DNA of 64,000 bases from Marinilabilia rubra (GTDB lineage: Bacteria > Bacteroidota > Bacteroidia > Bacteroidales > Marinilabiliaceae), in contig NZ_QEWP01000011.1 of NCBI RefSeq assembly GCF_003121985.1, positions 119,014-183,013 on the forward strand, given 5' to 3'. The notes under the pieces are model-generated. The model saw only the letters and a list, made by a program, of their open reading frames with translations. It did not search any database and was not told where the DNA came from. A program made the position numbers and the translations under genes. Positions within the stretch are counted from its first letter, which is position 1. Every line of letters starts with the position of its first letter. Below, piece by piece: positions 1 through 7,763 of the stretch.

Positions 1-2094
1 GCCCCGCCGTGTTTTCCTGCGTATGGCAGGTTTTCTTTTAACCGGTTTCCTTTTCTTCTTTTTCCGCTTAACGGCGGGAGGCCCGGCCAATGCTTTGGGA
101 CGAGGTGCCGCTTTTGGCAGTGCCCTTGGTTTGGGCTTTGGTTTGAACATGACATAAGCGGCGGTTCCTACCAGGAGGAGTCCTCCGCCAATGAGTAGTT
201 TTTTCTTGTGCCTGGCTATAAAGCCCGGCTGCTGAACTGGTGCTGGTGTTGACATAGATGGTATGGTTTGCATTGAAGTAGCGTAAGGTTGAGAAACGGG
301 CATCACCGGAGGGGTAAAGCTGGTTGTTGCCGGAGCTGCATAAACCCTTGGAGGGGCAACGGAAGTGCTGCTTTTTAACACAGGAGCTGTTTGCACAACG
401 GTTTTCCCTTTGGAGCTGCCGGAAGGTTTTTTCACCAGGGAAGAGGTCAGTTTGCCTGCTGCCGGTGCCAAAGCCATGGTTAAGGGATTGGAAGCCACCA
501 CAGCTGTCAGAACCGGAGCAATCAATGGTTTGGCAATTTTGGTAACGGTCTTAAATCCTTTTTTGGCTACTTTGGAAACGGCTTTACCCGCCTTTTTGGC
601 CAGCCTGCCAATCTTTTTAAAGAAACCGCCTTCCAGACCTCCGTCCAGTCCCTGAATGGTTGGTTTGAATACACCACTTTTCTCCAGAAGCTCTTCATAG
701 CGCTCCAGCCGCTCCAGAACCTGATCCCGCATTGGGCTGTGCCAGTATTTGATGGCATCGTTGAGCATGTTGAGCAGACTGGGGATGTCGTTGGTGAAGC
801 TTTTGATCAATTCAGGATTGGCCTGAATCGTATTGCGGGTTTGAACCAGGTATTTGTAAGTCTTTTCCAGAACATCCTCCTGTAAGACATCCCCCAACCC
901 TTCAAGCCCTTCCATGAGGGTTCGTCCCGTTATGATGTCTTCCAGTTCTGTACTGTCAATGCCGTGAAGCATTTCGATGGGCATTCCTGCCAATCCTTCT
1001 ACCGAATAAAGTGAGGCCATATTAAAATCGTCTTTTTGTTCCGAGTAGGGCTTCTCATAGTTGAAGCTGTCCAGAACAGGGTCAATAATAATTTCCGGGT
1101 TGTTTTCAGTCGCGGGAATGCACACGTATATGTGTTGGAAATAATCTCGTCCGTAATATTTGGTGATGCGGAACTTGAAAGGGATCTTCAGACAATGCAG
1201 GATAGATCCGCAAAAGATGGAATAACAGTCGCAGTCGATACCGGCACTGTCAATGCCCATCTGTTTGTGACGAACCTGACCATCGTACCAGCTGCGGGCT
1301 GGAGTTCTAAGCTCTTCCACACCCGGGCGGTCACGCCGGTATTGCAGATAATTGTAAGCAAACTCGAAAATGTTGGCGGCCGTTTCCTGGATGGTTCTGC
1401 CTTTGAGTACCCGGGCAATGCCAGCTGCTTCCTGATGATGGTCTCTGACAATTTGTATGGCCAGATCCACCACTTCCTCCACCTCACCGTTTCCGGTCAG
1501 GCGCTTGTTTTTATTTTCCGGTTTGGGAAAATACTTATTGAATCTGGAGCCGTCTTTAACTTTTCTGGGGCCGGCGGATAAGGCCAGGCCGGTGCCGTTG
1601 AGGGTTTTGTTAACAGTAGTGGTTACCCCGTTGACCGTTACAGTGATTAAAAATGCCAGGTTTTCCGCCAGTATCTGTTTCAGCTGTTCGGGATTGGCCA
1701 TAATGTCACGGGTCACCCCGTTGCTGTTGAGACTGTGAACAGGCATTTCAATTTTCAGGGTCTTATCTCCTGCGGTGTTGGGCGGAATTGTAAGAGTGGA
1801 TCCATCGGGCGTTGAATAACCGATGGGTTGGCCATTATATAAAGCTTTAACACCGGGTATTTGCAAGCTGACCGTGCTGGAGGAGTGGTTGTAGATACGA
1901 ATGCCGGCAGACAAAACCAGCCGGTAGGCAACCACATCCAATACATTGGAAGGTACAACGACATTATGCACCTTGAAGGATGAAACAACAAAAGAAACCC
2001 GGTCGCTGATGTCCATCAACGACCAGAGTTTCTTTACTGCAACGCCTGTTCCAACGGCGAATAACCCAAACAAAACTGCTTTTTTCCGATTCAT
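1..2094 (-). CDS. LEA-like / transglutaminase-like membrane protein of the integrative element (partial, runs off left edge)
   Basis: Reading from the ATG at 2094 the frame stays open for 698 codons to base 1, so the C-terminus is missing. The N-terminus has a hydrophobic anchor (about residues 5-22), then a beta-rich LEA14/WHy-like region (about 35-135). A transglutaminase/papain-like core follows: a GIDCDC motif gives Cys288 (or 290), FQHIYV gives His321 and IIIDPVLD gives Asp338, the right order and spacing for a Cys-His-Asp triad. After a long helical stretch and a Lys/Ala-rich segment comes a second hydrophobic helix (about 633-648) and a Pro/Lys/Arg-rich tail. Such domains act as peptidases, amidases or cross-linkers; the substrate here is unknown. 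It lies at the distal end of the element gene row, downstream of the J-domain gene. A structural or cell-envelope role is inference. Confidence 0.75.
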   Translation of the reverse strand, partial: MNRKKAVLFGLFAVGTGVAVKKLWSLMDISDRVSFVVSSFKVHNVVVPSNVLDVVAYRLVLSAGIRIYNHSSSTVSLQIPGVKALYNGQPIGYSTPDGSTLTIPPNTAGDKTLKIEMPVHSLNSNGVTRDIMANPEQLKQILAENLAFLITVTVNGVTTTVNKTLNGTGLALSAGPRKVKDGSRFNKYFPKPENKNKRLTGNGEVEEVVDLAIQIVRDHHQEAAGIARVLKGRTIQETAANIFEFAYNYLQYRRDRPGVEELRTPARSWYDGQVRHKQMGIDSAGIDCDCYSIFCGSILHCLKIPFKFRITKYYGRDYFQHIYVCIPATENNPEIIIDPVLDSFNYEKPYSEQKDDFNMASLYSVEGLAGMPIEMLHGIDSTELEDIITGRTLMEGLEGLGDVLQEDVLEKTYKYLVQTRNTIQANPELIKSFTNDIPSLLNMLNDAIKYWHSPMRDQVLERLERYEELLEKSGVFKPTIQGLDGGLEGGFFKKIGRLAKKAGKAVSKVAKKGFKTVTKIAKPLIAPVLTAVVASNPLTMALAPAAGKLTSSLVKKPSGSSKGKTVVQTAPVLKSSTSVAPPRVYAAPATTSFTPPVMPVSQPYATSMQTIPSMSTPAPVQQPGFIARHKKKLLIGGGLLLVGTAAYVMFKPKPKPRALPKAAPRPKALAGPPAVKRKKKKRKPVKRKPAIRRKTRRG

Positions 2095-2248
2095 GAAACG
2101 AAAATAGCACGACCTGTTTGAGGCATCCGGCGTTGATCAGGCCCGGACGGGTATTAGGTTGAATTTTAAAGGATCTTCATTATTAAACGGGGGCATCCGG
2201 TTTTGTCCCTGTTTACGGGTCGTCAAAAGCGGCTGACCGTTTCTGACC

Positions 2249-2536
2249 TTAGTTGCGGCGTTCAAAGAGGGATTTGGAAATCTTTTCTTTCAACGACAGG
2301 ACAGCATCGTCCAGTAGTTCAAATCCCAGATCCATGATTTTACGGGACATGTCTGGGGGCAGAAAATCCGAAAGGTGGAATTGCCCCTTGCCGGATAGCT
2401 CTTTTAATCGCTGGTTCATGGCCGTTTGAATTTTAATGAACGTTTCCGGATCTCCGCCCTTGTCGGGATGAGCTTCAAAAGCCAGGCGGCGGTATTCCGC
2501 CTTCAGCTCTTCGAGGGAGTGACAGTGGTCGAACAT
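2249..2536 (-). CDS. Small J-domain (DnaJ-like) protein
   Basis: This 95-residue protein consists almost only of a J domain: helix II residues ELKAEYRRLAFEA are followed by the diagnostic HPDKGGD loop and a helix III-like segment (TFIKIQTAMNQRL). J domains stimulate the ATPase of Hsp70 (DnaK). The Gly/Phe region, zinc fingers and client-binding domains of housekeeping DnaJ are absent, as in phage and viral co-chaperones that borrow host DnaK. The tail after residue 60 is helical and acidic. Its start overlaps the end of the upstream gene by about 34 bases, which suggests translational coupling in the element operon. The family call is firm; a role in assembly or replication of the element is inference. 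Confidence 0.8.
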   Translation of the reverse strand: MFDHCHSLEELKAEYRRLAFEAHPDKGGDPETFIKIQTAMNQRLKELSGKGQFHLSDFLPPDMSRKIMDLGFELLDDAVLSLKEKISKSLFERRN

Positions 2537-2787
2537 GAGAAATACTTTTTAGTTTCGGGACTATCAATATCGGGCAAACCGAAATGATCAATGACGATCT
2601 GTGCCTGCTTTGGCGTGAGCGTCTTGTGCGTCGGGGCATAGCCGGCAGCCCGGAGTTTATCCATTACTTCACGGCTCTCTTTCAGCATCCTGGTAAAGGC
2701 TTCCACCGGACGCGCGTAAACCCCTTCACGCATGTACATTCGCGCAAAGAGGGACTTGGGTACACACCCTTTGATTTTCACTTCCAT
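2503..2787 (-). CDS. Hypothetical element protein, 94 residues
   Basis: I do not recognise this protein. It starts with ATG at 2787 and overlaps the start of the J-domain gene by 34 bases in another frame. It is basic in the first half and has two predicted helical stretches (about 28-48 and 58-68, with a TPKQAQIVIDHFGLPD segment that resembles a helix-turn-helix or helical hairpin). There is no signal peptide or membrane segment. Tight packing with the genes on both sides supports it being a real gene of the integrative element. Confidence 0.6.
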   Translation of the reverse strand: MEVKIKGCVPKSLFARMYMREGVYARPVEAFTRMLKESREVMDKLRAAGYAPTHKTLTPKQAQIVIDHFGLPDIDSPETKKYFSCSTTVTPSKS

Positions 2788-2803
2788 AAAAATGTATTTG
2801 AGA

Positions 2804-3115
2804 TTAATAAATCGGAGACGCCGGGGGCCGGGTTCCGTCTTTTGTCATTTGCTTTGGTGGATAATGGTCATTCCAGGAATCGGTAAACGGGATCATCCGG
2901 TCGATCTCCTTTCGCGTCTTGTTGTCGAAGAGGATCACTTTCTGAATCTGCGACTCATTGAAACTTCGCATGATGTAGCGCTTCAGCTTCATGGCTCCGT
3001 ATTGGAGGGAGTACCGGTCCCATTTGGTCACCGAGGCCCTGTTGGTGGAGGTGCCATCGCGAAAAACGATCCAGGCATAAGACAATGCTGTGTCAGGATC
3101 AAAGAATTTACCCAT
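2804..3115 (-). CDS. Hypothetical element protein, 103 residues
   Basis: This protein is not recognised. It is a basic, soluble-looking protein with several aromatic residues (WIVFRDG, KWDRYSLQYG, TDSWNDHYPPKQ) and no signal peptide or membrane helix. It starts 12 bases after the stop of the 506-residue winged-helix gene and ends 17 bases before the next gene, so it is an internal member of the minus-strand element operon. The C-terminal 15 residues are rich in Pro and probably disordered. Confidence 0.6.
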   Translation of the reverse strand: MGKFFDPDTALSYAWIVFRDGTSTNRASVTKWDRYSLQYGAMKLKRYIMRSFNESQIQKVILFDNKTRKEIDRMIPFTDSWNDHYPPKQMTKDGTRPPASPIY

Positions 3116-3126
3116 GATGTTCAGGT

Positions 3127-4647
3127 TTAAGCGTTAACGATGATAAAAGGCTGGTTGGTCTTGCGTAAAGTGTGTATCTCATCCAACATGGACAGAAAGC
3201 CTTGATTGCTTCCGCCCTTTTCAGAGGCTTCCCCCATGGGACGATTGGTGATACGCTGGATGAATTCCGCTTCCAGAAACGGTATGGAACGTCGCACCGA
3301 ACTTAGCTGCCTGGAGTAATTTTCGATGGTGGGATTTTGAAGATAATTCTCCACACACTGAAGCAGTCTCTTTCGGCCATCTGCCAGGCGTTTCTTTCGC
3401 TCCTGCCACATGCGTTTTTGATTGACCCACTTGAAGGTACCACTCATGCCATTGGGATTGCTCTTGTCGAAAAACATGGACGGAGAGACAAACCACTGTC
3501 CGTTCAGGTAATACTCCTTTCGACGCAGATACCCGGAAACCATGCGCAAGCGATGCTGCAGGTTCTCAATCTGCAGTTGCAAAGCCCCGGGAGAAGTGTC
3601 GTGACAGAAATAATTGGTTGCCAGATATTCGATGGTCTGTTGTTCCTCCGGGCGATGAATCTTGCGGTCGTTCCAGAGTTTTCCCCCATAACGCGTCTTC
3701 AGGTGCTGCGGGAGGTGCTGGTTGTCCTTCTCAGGATTCCCCTGCCAAAGGAGCCAGACCGCGTATTTGTAGAGATATTCAGCTGCCAGAGTGGATCTTT
3801 TCCGGGCGTTGTCGGTTGTTTGATTAACATAATCGCGCCGCGCCCCCTGGTTGTCGAAATTTTGAGCCTCATCCCGCTGCGAAGAGTAGGAGGGAAGGTC
3901 AGCCGCCGCCGTCGGATCCACTTCCGGTGTCTCTAAAAGTGTCTTTTTCTCCGTCTTTGAATCAGGCATTTCATTGCCCGGTGTGGGACGGTCCGAAGAT
4001 GAGTTATCAACACCTTCGGAATTAACAGGTATTGTTTTTTTATTTTTTCTGAAAGAAACAGATACTTTAGATGGTTTGCAATTTGATTTATCTTTCAGAT
4101 AACGGGCTGTATTTCCGCCTTTTAAAAATTTCGAAGTCGGATGGTAGGCTGGATTCGCTGCATCCCACAGTAAAATGAGATCCGGATTGATGTAAAGGTC
4201 GTAATTGGCCTGCACGCCGTGGTTGATTTTACTGAGTATTGCTCCACACTCTTTTAACCTTTCCAGTCGCCGGTAAATGGTTGAGGCAGCCCTGGGGGTA
4301 CTGCGACTTAACCGGTAAGCCAGATCTTTGTTGTTGGTGTTGACCATTACCGGGTCACCTGCTTTTATGGGGAGGGGACTCAGCTCAGTGCTTTCAAAAA
4401 GGGAGAGCCTTAATTCAAACTGACTGACGGCTTCAAAATAGATCTGCTGAAGCAAAGAACGGTGAGCTTCGGTCAGTTTCTGACGTTTTCGACCGGGAAA
4501 TTTTTGGTTGTGCTGCTCAATGGCTTTGTTGGTGGAGAAGATATAGTTATCCAGGATCTGCTGATGAACCTGAAAACTTTCACGTTTGATATATGGTCTG
4601 GCTATTGATATTTTAGCCAAAGGTTTGTACTTTTGATGCGGTTTCAT
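3127..4647 (-). CDS. Winged-helix element protein, candidate replication or plasmid-type initiator
   Basis: This 506-residue, very basic protein has a winged-helix-like segment near residues 108-150: STPRAASTIYRRLERLKECGAI is followed by a beta wing, in the style of Rep-type and MarR-like DNA binding. A Ser/Thr/Asp-rich linker (about 195-290) separates this from a helical C-terminal half with several Arg/Lys and Trp clusters. I see no Walker A, HUH or relaxase motif. It is the first long gene after the excisionase-like gene, and its upstream region carries a copy of the shared operator-like motif at 4683-4715. Replication initiation or a DNA-maintenance role is inference from position and the winged helix; the family was not identified. 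Confidence 0.6.
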   Translation of the reverse strand: MKPHQKYKPLAKISIARPYIKRESFQVHQQILDNYIFSTNKAIEQHNQKFPGRKRQKLTEAHRSLLQQIYFEAVSQFELRLSLFESTELSPLPIKAGDPVMVNTNNKDLAYRLSRSTPRAASTIYRRLERLKECGAILSKINHGVQANYDLYINPDLILLWDAANPAYHPTSKFLKGGNTARYLKDKSNCKPSKVSVSFRKNKKTIPVNSEGVDNSSSDRPTPGNEMPDSKTEKKTLLETPEVDPTAAADLPSYSSQRDEAQNFDNQGARRDYVNQTTDNARKRSTLAAEYLYKYAVWLLWQGNPEKDNQHLPQHLKTRYGGKLWNDRKIHRPEEQQTIEYLATNYFCHDTSPGALQLQIENLQHRLRMVSGYLRRKEYYLNGQWFVSPSMFFDKSNPNGMSGTFKWVNQKRMWQERKKRLADGRKRLLQCVENYLQNPTIENYSRQLSSVRRSIPFLEAEFIQRITNRPMGEASEKGGSNQGFLSMLDEIHTLRKTNQPFIIVNA

Positions 4648-4682
4648 TTTAATTGTTTAAAGTGGCCAGACATCCATTAGGG

Positions 4683-4715
4683 GTGCCACCCGATGGTTGT
4701 CATTTTGTGAAATTT
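4683..4715 (-). promoter_or_regulatory. Operator-like motif, copy 1
   Basis: On the plus strand this reads GTGCCA, then a C-rich spacer, then CATTTTGTGAAATTT. A closely matching block stands at 5118-5151 (GTGCCA, C-rich spacer, CATATTGTGAAATTT). Each copy lies 35-55 bases upstream of a minus-strand start codon (4647 and 5076), so both genes may share a regulator or promoter type. The binding protein is not known; the regulator encoded at 5379 and the HTH protein at 4774 are candidates. Confidence 0.45.
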
Positions 4716-4742
4716 GAGTGTTATCGCCAATAATGCTCATCT

Positions 4743-4766
4743 AAGGGGACTCCAAAAAGTCCCCTT
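4743..4766 (-). terminator. Hairpin after the excisionase-like gene
   Basis: AAGGGGACT (4743-4751) and AGTCCCCTT (4758-4766) form a perfect 9-bp stem with a 6-base loop, starting 7 bases past the stop of the 4774-5076 gene. On the minus strand no U-run follows, so it may be a weak terminator, a pause site or an RNA-stability element that lowers read-through into the 506-residue gene. Confidence 0.45.
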
Positions 4767-4773
4767 TCTCTAT

Positions 4774-5076
4774 TTAATACCCCTGCATAAAGGGGCGTCT
4801 TCCGGTCGTTTTAGACTCCGCCAGAAATTCATCCAGAGCCTCACGGGTGATGATGTACTTCCTCCCTGAACGCTGGGCCTTAAGATCGCCGCGGCGAAGC
4901 ATCTGCACCAAAGTATTGCGGTGTACGCCGATAATTTTGGCGGCCTGCTCTGTATCAAAAATTTCCTTATCTGAAATTGAAACAATCTGAGAGCTTAAAG
5001 AAGAAAGCTCCGATCTGAGAAGTCTGATTTCTGACATCAGCACTTCAAAAGGATTTTGAATTGTTTGGGTCTCCAT
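4774..5076 (-). CDS. Excisionase-like helix-turn-helix protein
   Basis: This 100-residue protein has an N-terminal heptad-like helix (about 10-33) followed by a MerR/excisionase-type winged HTH: FDTEQAAKIIGVHRNTLVQ, then RRGDLKAQRSGRKYIITREALDEFL. This pattern, with a conserved arginine pair and the wing ending in a helix, is typical of Bacteroidota element proteins annotated as helix-turn-helix domain or excisionase. Known members direct excision or regulate element genes. Here it is the first gene of the minus-strand element operon, with a divergent regulator upstream at 5379 and an operator-like block at 5118-5151. Confidence 0.75.
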   Translation of the reverse strand: METQTIQNPFEVLMSEIRLLRSELSSLSSQIVSISDKEIFDTEQAAKIIGVHRNTLVQMLRRGDLKAQRSGRKYIITREALDEFLAESKTTGRRPFMQGY

Positions 5077-5378
5077 AAAATAAATTGTTAAAAGTTAGAA
5101 TTGGCAAGAGTTTTAGAGTGCCATACCCTTGCCCGCCATATTGTGAAATTTTCTATTAAATTTTTGATCCTAATAAATATTATTCTCAATCTTTATCTGC
5201 ATCAACGATCTAACCCTGCAAAAATGTTGTTAACCCTGTTGTTCTAATTGTTTAGTAATCAAGTATTATTCTGTTGTTAATATGTTTATGATTGTTAAAC
5301 ACAAACATAGAATAAAACTCAATTCGATTTCAAAATTTAATAAAAAATTTTTCACTCAATCATCAAATTTTTTTCAAT
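5077..5378. promoter_or_regulatory. Divergent control region of the integrative element
   Basis: This AT-rich region of about 300 bases lies between the minus-strand element operon and the plus-strand regulator. It contains copy 2 of the operator-like motif (5118-5151) and several TTGTTA/TTGTT(C/A) words between 5225 and 5300, which could be repressor sites. It has the layout of a lysogeny-type switch with divergent transcripts. No classical TAnnTTTG -7 box is evident, and the assignment is by position and repeats only. Confidence 0.4.
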
Positions 5379-5780
5379 ATGTCAGTAAAAGAAAGACTTA
5401 AGGAATTTGTCCGATACCGGGGCTTCAGCGAGCGGTACTTTTGCCGCAGCATCGGTGTGTCTGAGTCCTTTGTGAGCGCCATGCGCAAATCGCTTCAGCC
5501 CGACAAGATTCATAACATCTCCAGATTATACCCCGAGCTCAATATGACCTGGGTGCTTACGGGAGATGGCAACATGTTATTTGACCATGAATCTTCCTTA
5601 ACTCAAAAGGATCTTGTTCAGTTGAGTTACTGCAATGAGCTGGTAGAGGCCAAACAAAAGCAAATTGAGCTTTTGGAAAAAGACAACCAAGCCCTGGAGC
5701 GTGAAATCGCCATTCTTCACGAACTGGTTACCTTTTACAAACAACGTCTCATTACACTTGAAAGGACTCAAAAAACCTGA
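5379..5780 (+). CDS. Phage-type Cro/CI-like regulator with C-terminal coiled coil
   Basis: The protein has 133 residues. The first 60 form a lambda-repressor-like HTH (FSERYFCRSIGVSESFVSAMR) ending in a segment typical of Bacteroidota phage regulators (LYPELNMTWVLTGDGNML). Residues 80-128 form a strongly heptad-like coiled coil (KQKQIELLEKDNQALEREI) that probably mediates oligomerisation. There is no S24 peptidase domain, so it should not be cleaved through RecA. It is transcribed divergently from the excisionase-like gene and convergently with the integrase, so it is the likely master regulator of the element. Confidence 0.8.
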   Translation: MSVKERLKEFVRYRGFSERYFCRSIGVSESFVSAMRKSLQPDKIHNISRLYPELNMTWVLTGDGNMLFDHESSLTQKDLVQLSYCNELVEAKQKQIELLEKDNQALEREIAILHELVTFYKQRLITLERTQKT

Positions 5781-5863
5781 CCTTTCCTGACCTTTTTCGT
5801 CCTTTCCTTCACCTTTTGTCACCTTTCCGGCATGATTCTGCGTTCAAAACCATACCGGAAAGG
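5776..5863. repeat. 10-bp phased CCTTT repeats plus inverted repeat
   Basis: The word CCTTT occurs at 5781, 5791, 5801, 5812 and 5822, spaced one helical turn apart, mostly in the context GACCTTT or CACCTTT. The last copy is part of an inverted repeat, CCTTTCCGG (5822-5830) with CCGGAAAGG (5855-5863). The block fills the gap between the converging regulator and integrase genes. Phased repeats like these could be arm-type sites for integrase or excisionase; the inverted repeat could terminate transcription. Both functions are inference. Confidence 0.5.
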
Positions 5864-5880
5864 CCAAATGCTTCCTCTTA

Positions 5881-7098
5881 CTAAGACCATTTTACATTCC
5901 TGAGCTGTTTCCGTAATCGTTGCTCGCTTTGATGAATGTAAATCATACTGGTTTTGATGTCACTGTGGCCCATCAGCTCCATAATCAGGTATGGATTGGC
6001 CGTAATATCCGCCAGCAAGGTTCCGAAAGTATGCCTGGCCACATGAAAACTGATGGCTTTTCGTGTTTTGGCCATTACGGCAATGCTTTTTAAGTGACGG
6101 TTCACAACCTGGTTGGCAATTGGCTTGATAATTCCTGATGAACCGTTCCTTTTTTCCAGAAGCTTTTTGAGCATATCCTGTGGTTTTCCGTCAAACATGA
6201 GGTGTAATGGCAGCACCACATCGGTGGTTTTGGCATATTCAACCTTGGTTTGCTTGAAACGGATTGTGTAGCCTTCCGGGGATAACTCAATGTTCTTCTC
6301 TTTGAGGGCCATCAAATCTGAAAAACGAATTCCTGTATAGACCGAAAAGAGAAACAGGTCTCTGACATAACTGATCTGTTCAAATCCAATCTCCGGGAAT
6401 TCCAGCTCTTCAATACGCTTGACTTCTTCCATCGAAATGTTTTCCCTGGTACCGGGAACTTTCTTGGAGGAAAATTCATTGTACGGATTGTCTTCCGCTT
6501 TAAGGTATTTTCGCTTGATGGCAATGTTGATGAAGCGAAGCAGGTTTTTGTGATGCTTGTGGATAGTGTTTTGTTTAAGCCCTTTTCCACGCAACATTTT
6601 GTCAAAACCAACCACCTTGTCATAATTGAAGTCTGAGAACTCGCAACGATTTTCTCCGCAGAATTCCTTAAAAATGTTGATGGTGTAGTTCCATTCTTTT
6701 TTTGTGCCGTAAGCCATATGTTCGTTATTCTCAGCTTCGGTTTCCAAAAAGGTGATCAGGTCAAAGGGGGCATTCTTGTTGTTGATGAAATCCTCCAGGG
6801 CAGTCTTGGTGAATTTTCGACCGCTGTTGATTAGCGAAAATTCGAAGTTTTGAATGTCGCTAACCAAACTGTGGAGGTACTGGTTAATGGAAAGATAATT
6901 GGGGTGGGAGGGCTTGACTTTGTCTTTGTACCTTCCGGTGATTCCCCACTGGTCTGCCTGAAGCATGACTTTTGTTGAAATGTACTTGCGCTCTTTGCGA
7001 CTGAAGTACACTTCCAGTTCCAACGGTGCTTTGTCACCGTTTTCAAGTTCCTTCTTTCTCCTGTTGAAGACGAACTTGTACTTTGCTTGTTGTTCCAT
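5881..7098 (-). CDS. Tyrosine recombinase / integrase
   Basis: This 405-residue protein has the usual Bacteroidota layout: an N-terminal arm-binding segment, a SAM-like core-binding domain (about 105-200) and a C-terminal catalytic domain. Catalytic residues are visible: Arg in YTGIRFSDL, the HxxR pair in FHVARHTFG, His in MGHSDI and the nucleophile Tyr in KTSMIYIHQ. Such enzymes integrate and excise elements between att sites. The gene lies next to the 3' end of tRNA-Pro at 7290, the classic arrangement for insertion into a tRNA gene. The second att copy must be left of the window. Confidence 0.92.
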   Translation of the reverse strand: MEQQAKYKFVFNRRKKELENGDKAPLELEVYFSRKERKYISTKVMLQADQWGITGRYKDKVKPSHPNYLSINQYLHSLVSDIQNFEFSLINSGRKFTKTALEDFINNKNAPFDLITFLETEAENNEHMAYGTKKEWNYTINIFKEFCGENRCEFSDFNYDKVVGFDKMLRGKGLKQNTIHKHHKNLLRFINIAIKRKYLKAEDNPYNEFSSKKVPGTRENISMEEVKRIEELEFPEIGFEQISYVRDLFLFSVYTGIRFSDLMALKEKNIELSPEGYTIRFKQTKVEYAKTTDVVLPLHLMFDGKPQDMLKKLLEKRNGSSGIIKPIANQVVNRHLKSIAVMAKTRKAISFHVARHTFGTLLADITANPYLIMELMGHSDIKTSMIYIHQSEQRLRKQLRNVKWS

Positions 7099-7220
7099 CT
7101 GTTTTCAAAAAAACGTGATACACTGTATCACAAAAACGAGTTTTGTGTATCGCAAATGTATCACAAAAACCGTTTTTAGATGTTTTTTTAAGTAACAACA
7201 AAGAAAGGGGTAAAACAAAC

Positions 7221-7256
7221 AAAAGCCGCATAAACATTGATGTTCATGCGGCTTTT
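7221..7256 (-). terminator. Bidirectional terminator between tRNA-Pro and integrase
   Basis: AAAAGCCGCAT (7221-7231) pairs with ATGCGGCTTTT (7246-7256), and the stem continues imperfectly inward to a TTGA loop. T-runs flank both sides, so it can end the tRNA transcript on the minus strand and transcripts arriving from the other side. Confidence 0.75.
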
Positions 7257-7289
7257 AAGCTTTGTTTATTTTTAAAAAAATTCTTTAAG

Positions 7290-7365
7290 TCGGGATGAGA
7301 AGATTCGAACTTCCGACCCCTCGCCCCCCAGACGAGTACTCTAAACCGTGCTGAGCTACATCCCG
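7290..7365 (-). tRNA. tRNA-Pro (anticodon GGG)
   Basis: The minus strand folds as a complete cloverleaf: acceptor CGGGATG/CATCCCG, D-arm AGCTC...GAGT, anticodon stem CTCGT/GCGAG around loop CTGGGGG, and T-arm GGAAG-TTCGAAT-CTTCT. The loop places GGG at positions 34-36. The discriminator base is A and CCA is not encoded, as is usual for Bacteroidota. Its 3' half faces the integrase gene and is the likely att core. Confidence 0.93.
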
Positions 7366-7396
7366 ATACTTATGGTGCCTTGTTTTTAAGACGGTG

Positions 7397-7427
7397 CAAA
7401 GATAACCAAAAAGGGGCTCTGTGCAAC
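7397..7427 (-). promoter_or_regulatory. Promoter of tRNA-Pro
   Basis: On the minus strand a TATCTTTG -7 box (7397-7404) and a GTTG -33 element (7424-7427) are separated by 19 bases, matching the Bacteroidota sigma-A consensus (TTTG, about 19 bases, TAnnTTTG). The box lies about 31 bases before the mature tRNA 5' end. Confidence 0.65.
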
Positions 7428-7763
7428 ACCGAATTCTTAAAAAATGCTCATTTTTTAGTGTGAAAGGAATAACTGGTTTGATTTTAAAAATGTTACAACA
7501 GGCATTTTTTTATGTTTTTTAGGATAGCCGGAATTTAATGACCCCCATTATTTGATGAAAGAATATTGAGGCTAAGCACCCATGAAATTGAAAAGTCAAA
7601 AACAAGGGTGTTTTTTCATGGGAAGAAATTATTATTTATGTGGCACGTCTAGGTTTATTGGTTAATTTTGTGTTTGAAAGCATCGGGAAAAGCCACCTTT
7701 ATTAGTGTCGTTTTTTTGCTTTTCAGAGATTTCGAAATTGAATTTTAGGAAAGGAAGTGATAC
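7428..7763. other. Intergenic region upstream of the sigma-factor gene
   Basis: No gene is seen. A possible -7 box TAATTTTG stands at 7663-7670, about 95 bases before the sigma-factor start, but no clear -33 partner is visible. The rest is AT-rich without evident repeats. Confidence 0.4.

Noticed and set aside
1036..1581. 181-codon plus-strand ORF
   Set aside because: It is antisense to the transglutaminase-like gene, whose motifs and codon pattern are convincing on the minus strand.
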